Source: Flagellimonas_A sp039592695
Lineage (GTDB): Bacteria > Bacteroidota > Bacteroidia > Flavobacteriales > Flavobacteriaceae
Length of the DNA stretch: 64,000 nt
Direction: 5' to 3'
NCBI RefSeq assembly: GCF_039592695.1
Contig: NZ_JBBUTK010000004.1
Span: forward strand, 22,815 to 86,814
The position numbers were made by a program, and so were the translations under genes. The notes below the pieces were generated by a model. It did no database searches. It was not told where the DNA came from and was given only the letters and a program-made list of their open reading frames with translations. This document shows positions 58,798 to 64,000 of this stretch, piece after piece; the stretch's first letter is position 1; each line of letters opens with the position of its first letter.

Positions 58798-59757
58798 TTA
58801 GAAAAATCTTGGGGACTTCAGGTTGTCAAGCACCTTGATAAAGTCATAGCGTAGAATAATTTCGAATGACCCATCGTTGAACGAGGTCGCGCCCAAATCG
58901 GTGATTTCACGATCGTAGGCAAGCCCAATCAAGAATTCATCGGAAATCTGAAATCCTGCCATACCACTGAAAGCAGCATCCCACCGATAGGCAGCACCAA
59001 GAATGAACTTTTCGTTGAACATGAAGTTGGCAGAGACATCCAATTGCAGTGGTGCACCCTGTACCACTTTGGACAAGATTGCAGGTTTGAACTTCAAAAA
59101 CGGATTGACATCCCAAACATAGCCCGTTATGAGATAAAAATTCATCTGTTCCTTGGCTGTTGATAATGAAGATTCTTCAAAGTGGGTCGTCTCCAAAATC
59201 CTTGGTACAGACAGCCCCGCATAAAAGTTTGGGGTATGGTAGTACACACCAGCACCAAAATTTGGCGAAAGCCTGTTATCAATATCTTGTTGCAAGGTCG
59301 GGTCAGGGCCTGTACCTGTATTTTGGTTCAACTCTGAAAAGCGTATATCGAGCAAATGTGCACTGGCCTTGAGACCAAAACTCAACCTGCCATCAATACC
59401 TGTGGGAATGGTATATGAGAAATCAGCATCAAAATAGGTCTCTGAAGTGGGGCCTATTTCATCGTTCACAAAAGAAATTCCAGCACCCACACCACGGTAG
59501 CCCAAAGGCGTATGCACGTTCAAGGTTTGTGTCACAGGGGCACCGTCCAATCCGACCCATTGCGCACGATAAAGCCCTGCGATGCTCATGTGACCGCGCG
59601 ATCCGGCATAACCGGGGTTAACACTCACGGTATTGTACATATATTGTGTGTATTGGGCATCTTGTTGGCCATGCGAATCATGACAAAGACAGGCCAACAG
59701 TATGAACAGCGATATGAGAAATTTATATTTTGAAATTTGTTTTATGCCCATCTGCAA
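58798..59757 (-). CDS. PorP/SprF family type IX secretion outer-membrane protein
   Basis: 319 aa with a signal peptide ending DSHGQ. DAQYTQYMYNTVSVNPGYAGSRG and the C-terminal barrel strand SFEIILRYDF are PorP/SprF features. Partners type B sorting-domain proteins; the adjacent upstream gene encodes one, and the two are separated by no intergenic bases. Confidence 0.93.
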   Translation of the reverse strand: MQMGIKQISKYKFLISLFILLACLCHDSHGQQDAQYTQYMYNTVSVNPGYAGSRGHMSIAGLYRAQWVGLDGAPVTQTLNVHTPLGYRGVGAGISFVNDEIGPTSETYFDADFSYTIPTGIDGRLSFGLKASAHLLDIRFSELNQNTGTGPDPTLQQDIDNRLSPNFGAGVYYHTPNFYAGLSVPRILETTHFEESSLSTAKEQMNFYLITGYVWDVNPFLKFKPAILSKVVQGAPLQLDVSANFMFNEKFILGAAYRWDAAFSGMAGFQISDEFLIGLAYDREITDLGATSFNDGSFEIILRYDFIKVLDNLKSPRFF

Positions 59758-61791
59758 TTATCTGTTGATATATATGTACCCGGATAGTTGTTTCATATCA
59801 CCCTGTAAATCTTCATAATCTATAATATAGAAATACGTACCCACAGGCAACTTATTGTCTTGGTCAACCGTTACCCTACCCTCAGATGTTCCGTTGAACA
59901 CATTCCCGGCCGTATTATAAGCTCTGGTAACAAAGACAAGAACACCCCACCTATTGTAGATTTTTACGGTGTTGTTGGGGTAATTTTCGATATTTCTGAT
60001 GGTCAGAACATCATGTATGCCATCACCGTTGGGGGTAACCACATTGAACACTTCAATGTCGTCGTCATCCGTCATGCCTAAATCTGGATCTAGGTAATTT
60101 GGTATTCCATCATTGTCGGCATCATCATTGGCAAAATTGCCATCTAAATTTTCATCCTCATCCCTAGTCTCGATTCCATCATTGTCATCGTCAATATCAC
60201 GATAATCAACATCATCTGCAGTATCCGTATTTGGTAAATCGTTGGCCGGATCATCAATTTCATCGTTGATATCGATATCAATCTGCATATCACCTTCATA
60301 GCCATCATCAAGACCGTCATTATCTTTATCAGAACCTGTATATACCACATCTGCCACACCATCTTGGTCAAAGTCATGGGCTTCGATGTTATCGGGCACA
60401 CCATCGTCATCACTATCGGGATCAACATAATCTGGTATGCCATCTCCATCGGTATCCACTGGTATCAAACCGATATTTCCGCCATTTTCATAGGCATCAT
60501 CCAAGCCATTGCCATTGAGGTCATCGTTGCTGGGAGGAATATAGCCTGATGTGGTCTGGGCTTCTACATTATCGGGAATGCCATCGTCATCACTATCAAT
60601 ATCCAAGTAATCGGGAATGCCATCCCCATCGGTATCCGTAGGATTTGTTGATGGGTCGTTATCGCCATCCAAATTCAAATCTTCAAAACTGTCAATGATA
60701 CCATCATCGTCACTATCAATTTCAGACACCATGGGTGGATTTACAACAATGGTTACCGTTGCTGTACTGCAATTGCCCGAGTCATCACAAATGGTGTAGT
60801 CAAAGGTATCCGTACCCGTAAAACCGGCATCAGGGGTGTAGGTGACCGTATCATCAGAAGGGTCATTCGGGGTGCCGTTATCGTTAATGACGACGGTGCC
60901 GTTTGATGGGGATGTTGTGGTCAACGTGCCCAAATTAGGAAGGTCATTGTCGTTGCCCAAAATATCGATATCTATAGGAGTATCTTCTTCCGTAGCCACG
61001 GCATCATCAAATGCATCGACAATAGGAAGCACATCTACCGTTACTGTCGCCGTACTACAATCACCCGAAGAATTACATACCGTATAGGTAAACGTATCTG
61101 TACCATTAAAATCAGGGTCGGGAATATAGGTTACGATATCATCGGTAGGGTCATTGGCCGTGCCATTGTTATCAATAGTGACCGTACCATTTGGTGGATT
61201 GGATGTTGTCAACGTGCCCGTAGTCGGCAAATCTGAGTCATTGTCAAAAATGGGCACCACCACCGAATCATCTTCATTCACGGTCACAAAATCATCGACA
61301 AGTGTCGCAGCTTCTTCAAGACAGACCACAGTAAACTGAGGGAGTGCCTTGCTATTGCCCGCTTTGTTTATTGTAGCAATATATTCTGTCACCGTTTGGG
61401 TGGCCGTCACGATAGGCTGGGTTTGGTCACCGGGTAGTGATGGATTCCAACTCACTGTCGCCCCAGAAGGAACACTCGCAGAAATATCCAACGTCACCTC
61501 ATTATCAGGCGCATTGCAATTGGTCAAGATAAAATATCCAGTAGCGTTAGAACCGCAGAGCGTACCGTCATAGGTGGCAAAATATACCCCAGGCTGGGTA
61601 GCCTCATAAAATGAGTTTGTACTCAACACAGTGCCTGTATCAGAAGCCTCGTACCATTGGTAATTTGTTCGGGTACCTTCGCTATCGGTAGTAGGAGCCT
61701 GCAACAAGAATTGTCCATGTAATGTGGAAACACTAATGAACAATGCAAGCAATAAAAGCTTGGATATGGTATTTGAGGTTCTTTCTTTCAA
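59758..61791 (-). CDS. Adhesin-like protein with type B (CHU_C) sorting domain
   Basis: 677 aa. Signal peptide (SVSTLHGQ). Two tandem Ig/cadherin-like repeats (VTVNEDDSVVVPIFDND..., AVATEEDTPIDIDILGND...), each ending SSGDCSTATVTVDV or DSGNCSTATVTIVV. A long calcium-binding, Asp-rich TSP3-like stretch (DTDGDGIPDYLDIDSDDDG repeats, about residues 355-580). C-terminal gliding-motility-associated domain (TPNGDGIHDVLTI...YNRWGVLVF...PVGTYFYII). Secreted by T9SS and probably bound at the surface. Confidence 0.93.
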   Translation of the reverse strand: MKERTSNTISKLLLLALFISVSTLHGQFLLQAPTTDSEGTRTNYQWYEASDTGTVLSTNSFYEATQPGVYFATYDGTLCGSNATGYFILTNCNAPDNEVTLDISASVPSGATVSWNPSLPGDQTQPIVTATQTVTEYIATINKAGNSKALPQFTVVCLEEAATLVDDFVTVNEDDSVVVPIFDNDSDLPTTGTLTTSNPPNGTVTIDNNGTANDPTDDIVTYIPDPDFNGTDTFTYTVCNSSGDCSTATVTVDVLPIVDAFDDAVATEEDTPIDIDILGNDNDLPNLGTLTTTSPSNGTVVINDNGTPNDPSDDTVTYTPDAGFTGTDTFDYTICDDSGNCSTATVTIVVNPPMVSEIDSDDDGIIDSFEDLNLDGDNDPSTNPTDTDGDGIPDYLDIDSDDDGIPDNVEAQTTSGYIPPSNDDLNGNGLDDAYENGGNIGLIPVDTDGDGIPDYVDPDSDDDGVPDNIEAHDFDQDGVADVVYTGSDKDNDGLDDGYEGDMQIDIDINDEIDDPANDLPNTDTADDVDYRDIDDDNDGIETRDEDENLDGNFANDDADNDGIPNYLDPDLGMTDDDDIEVFNVVTPNGDGIHDVLTIRNIENYPNNTVKIYNRWGVLVFVTRAYNTAGNVFNGTSEGRVTVDQDNKLPVGTYFYIIDYEDLQGDMKQLSGYIYINR

Positions 61792-61814
61792 AGATTTGGT
61801 TTGTTTTGTTGTAA

Positions 61815-62477
61815 TTACCTGACCACAAAAACTACATTGATCAATGAATTATAGTCTGCCGGTTGATCAAAAATTTCATACGAAAGCACCCCATTTGCAT
61901 CAATTGACATGTTTTGAACAGCAGTGCCATTTCCGAACACATCCGGATCGGCATAAGTCACATAATAATAAAGTTCCGTTCTTCCATAAATTGGTATTCC
62001 CGGAGCTCCTGCACTGGCCACAAACGTATCGGTATATGGTGATGCGGTAGGTGCAAATTGATTGATATACTCTTGATACAGGTCAACACTCGATGTACCA
62101 TTTGTCGATGCATCAATAGCTATGGATGGCGGATAAAAAATCCTACCCGAAGCCGATGTAATGGGCGTGATGGCTTGAACCACATCTTCAACTGTAGTCT
62201 CGTTTGCTGAATCGCCATCTGAATCGACAGCACTGACCAAGTTTACCTCTGAAGCATCTTGATCATCTGTAGCCCTTTGCCAGCCTGTACTGGTATAATA
62301 ATAAATAGTGTCTTCATCTGTGTTGTAAAGACATCCACCTACTGCTGGACCCGTAATGGCATTCATCTCAGCTGTCGTGGCAGATGGAAGCCCCATCAGG
62401 GACCCTGAATCAATCTGTGCCGAGAGTGACACCGCAAACGCAATGAAGGCTGTTATCGCTAAAATTAGTTGTCTCAT
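61815..62477 (-). CDS. Exported protein of unknown function
   Basis: 220 aa with signal peptide (AFAVSLSAQ). A central segment (DDQDASEVNLVSAVDSDGD followed by ETTVEDVVQAI) is close to one in the next protein upstream. The C-terminus has beta-rich PADYNSLINVVFVVR. No known domain. Sits between the repeat protein and the CHU_C protein, so it may be part of one surface complex. Confidence 0.72.
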   Translation of the reverse strand: MRQLILAITAFIAFAVSLSAQIDSGSLMGLPSATTAEMNAITGPAVGGCLYNTDEDTIYYYTSTGWQRATDDQDASEVNLVSAVDSDGDSANETTVEDVVQAITPITSASGRIFYPPSIAIDASTNGTSSVDLYQEYINQFAPTASPYTDTFVASAGAPGIPIYGRTELYYYVTYADPDVFGNGTAVQNMSIDANGVLSYEIFDQPADYNSLINVVFVVR

Positions 62478-62499
62478 CTTTCCGATTATTTCTATTTCT

Positions 62500-64000
62500 T
62501 TAGTTTGGTATGGTTATTACTGTAAACATAAACTCTAAATCGATATCATCTTTTTGGGTGGTACCATTATCACTATCTCCGATATTCACACGGAAACCAG
62601 TAGTTGCCTGGTTGTAATACGTAATACCTGGATCATCATAATTCGCACTAGTGTTTCCTGGGCAATCACCACCACAATCCAATGTGGATAGTTGTATGAT
62701 GTAATTGGCATTGGCCAATGCTGTGGTAAAAGTGACCTGATAGTCGCCTTCATTCACTCTAGTGACCGTTGCCCCAAAAATATTAGAGTTGGTGGCATCC
62801 ACTCCAGGGGTTCCAACATATTCAATGGCTACTTTACCTGTTGAATAAATAGTAGGTACTGCCAATGCCGTAGCTATATCTTCAATCGCTTGTTGTACTG
62901 TTGTTTCATCATTACCATCACCATCAACATCAACCGCAGTATTTAAGTCCACTTCCGTGGCATCTTGGTCGTCTGCTGCAAATAGTCCATTATCAGTACC
63001 TATTGACAAATTATTATCTGTATCTGACGATATATTCACATCCAAGCCTACATCCTCCAACAAAGAATTTACTGGGGTACCCGTTAGGGTCACTGTACCA
63101 TTCGGAGAGGTGATGTCGCCGTCGCCCGCCAAAGAGCTCACGTCAACCTCAAGGGCACCGGAGCCGTTCTGGATAAGGCCACTGCCAGCCACATCGGCAT
63201 TGATGGTCGCCGCGTTCACCGCATCGGCAGCGATGTCGCTCGATTCGACCGCGCCAGCGGCTATCTTGTCCGTTGTTATCGCATCGTCCGCAACGTCCAA
63301 GGTCACGTCGTTGAAGGCCGCGTCCGTGCCGCCCGTGATGTCTATCGTACTGTCCGTCGAGGTGATGTCGCCGTCCCCCGCCAAAGAGCTCACGTCCACC
63401 TCAAGGGCACCGGAGCCGTTCTGGATAAGGCCACTGCCAGCCACGTCGGCGTTTATCGTCGCCGCGTTCACCGCGTCATCGGCTATCTCCAAGGTAACAT
63501 CGTTGAAGGCCGCGTCCGTGCCGCCCGTCACCGTAAGGTCACTGGAGGTGATGTCGCCGTCGCCCGTAAGCGAGCTCACGTCAACCTCAAGGGCCCCCGA
63601 GCCGTTCTGGATAAGGCCACTGCCAGCCACATCGGCGTTTATCGTGGCGGCATTGACCGCGTCGGCAGCGATGTCGCTCGATTCCACCGCGCCTGCCGCT
63701 ATCTTGTCCGTTGTTATCGCATCGTCCGCAACGTCCAACGTCACGTCGTTGAAGGCCGCATCGGTGCCCCCGGTGATGTCTATCGTACTGTCCGTCGAGG
63801 TGATGTCGCCGTCCCCCGCCAAAGAGCTCACGTCCACCTCAAGGGCACCGGAGCCGTTCTGGGTCAGGCCACTGCCAGCCACATCCGCGTTTATCGTCGC
63901 GGCATTGACCGCGTCGGCCGCGATGTCGCTCGATTCGACCGCGCCTGCCGCTATCTTGTCCGTTGTTATCGCATCGTCCGCAACGTCCAAGGTCACGTCG
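62500..64000 (-). CDS. Repeat-rich surface protein, 5' end beyond window
   Basis: At least 500 aa; the frame is open to the window edge, so the start is missing. The N-terminal visible part is made of near-identical units of about 84 aa (VTLDVADDAITTDKIAAG, VESSDIAADAVNAATINADV, GSGxxQNGSGALEVDVSSL, GDGDITS, ITGGTDAAFND); one unit lacks 20 residues. The C-terminal about 150 aa are different (YIIQLSTLDCGGDCPG, FMFTVITIPN), like phage tail-fibre or adhesin tips. GC content of the repeat region is about 60%. Confidence 0.8.
   Translation of the reverse strand, partial: DVTLDVADDAITTDKIAAGAVESSDIAADAVNAATINADVAGSGLTQNGSGALEVDVSSLAGDGDITSTDSTIDITGGTDAAFNDVTLDVADDAITTDKIAAGAVESSDIAADAVNAATINADVAGSGLIQNGSGALEVDVSSLTGDGDITSSDLTVTGGTDAAFNDVTLEIADDAVNAATINADVAGSGLIQNGSGALEVDVSSLAGDGDITSTDSTIDITGGTDAAFNDVTLDVADDAITTDKIAAGAVESSDIAADAVNAATINADVAGSGLIQNGSGALEVDVSSLAGDGDITSPNGTVTLTGTPVNSLLEDVGLDVNISSDTDNNLSIGTDNGLFAADDQDATEVDLNTAVDVDGDGNDETTVQQAIEDIATALAVPTIYSTGKVAIEYVGTPGVDATNSNIFGATVTRVNEGDYQVTFTTALANANYIIQLSTLDCGGDCPGNTSANYDDPGITYYNQATTGFRVNIGDSDNGTTQKDDIDLEFMFTVITIPN
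63110..64000 (-). repeat. Intragenic tandem repeat, 252/186/252 bp spacing
   Basis: The marker GTGATGTCGCC occurs at 63110, 63362, 63548 and 63800, spaced 252, 186 and 252 bp. The 186-bp unit carries an internal in-frame deletion. Copies are near-identical in DNA, implying recent amplification or gene conversion; the array continues beyond the window. Confidence 0.93.

Noticed and set aside
1..64000. tRNA or rRNA genes
   Set aside because: No cloverleaf with a GTTCRANNC T-loop or rRNA-like sequence was found in any intergenic gap by eye; a tRNAscan run would settle it.

Overview
The window looks like chromosomal DNA of a yellow-pigmented marine member of the Flavobacteriaceae (Bacteroidota). 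This rests on gene content: a MerR-crtI-crtB-crtZ carotenoid cluster, PorP/SprF and gliding-type (CHU_C, type B) secretion proteins, DUF4295 beside rpmG/rpmB, DUF2911, DUF5916 and DUF6249 proteins. It also rests on TAnnTTTG-type -7 promoter boxes and the near absence of Shine-Dalgarno sequences. No rRNA, tRNA, CRISPR array or intact insertion sequence was seen. Genus cannot be fixed by eye.

Layout. 1-3.7 kb: carotenoid operon headed by a CarH-like MerR/B12-type photoreceptor regulator. 3.7-9.9 kb, minus strand: TlpA-like protein without CxxC, aconitase, MoxR ATPase and two SurA/PpiC-type chaperones. 10-13.2 kb, plus strand: SRPBCC proteins, a class A beta-lactamase-like lipoprotein and an intradiol-dioxygenase-like lipoprotein. 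13.2-25.6 kb, minus strand: rimO, amidase, DUF2911-TPR protein, ftsY, DUF4295/rpmG/rpmB, cinA, Hpt protein, FAH-family hydrolase, exonuclease, esterase, E2 acyltransferase and recR. 25.7-30.2 kb, plus strand: sodium/solute symporter followed by a more AT-rich run of small regulatory, membrane and stress-type proteins. 30.2-37.2 kb: CoA-binding protein, flavin-reductase-fold protein, FabH-like KAS III, an S9 peptidase, and a TetR-ABC1 kinase pair. 37.5-45.5 kb: htpG, DoxX-like protein, ECF sigma/anti-sigma pair, MOSC protein, AraC regulator, AlkB, TIGR03643 protein and S1/P1 nuclease. 45.6-56.5 kb, plus strand: PBP1A-type enzyme, SPFH/DUF4177/Arc cassette, two tandem DUF5916 outer-membrane proteins, DUF819 transporter and lipoproteins. 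56.5-58.7 kb, minus strand: manA, queD-like gene and idi. 58.8-64 kb, minus strand: a surface/secretion locus with PorP/SprF, a type B sorting-domain adhesin and two repeat-rich exported proteins, the last running off the window.

How genes may work together. idi (isoprenoid supply) and crtI/crtB/crtZ form part of one pigment pathway; no lycopene cyclase is visible here. The SurA-like chaperones, PorP/SprF, the CHU_C protein and the DUF5916 barrels all belong to envelope biogenesis.

Most interesting non-coding signals: (i) a compact promoter, 16-codon ORF and intrinsic terminator ahead of the TetR-ABC1 operon, with a perfect 13-bp inverted repeat over the promoter; (ii) three heptanucleotide arrays with three unrelated units, two abutting start codons; (iii) a 161-bp MITE-like element inserted at a TA shared by the stop codons of two convergent genes; (iv) a duplicated 133-bp leader whose second copy has lost its gene; (v) a DUF4177 gene frameshifted in an A-tract; (vi) several -7 boxes only 4-6 nt from the start codon, suggesting leaderless mRNAs.
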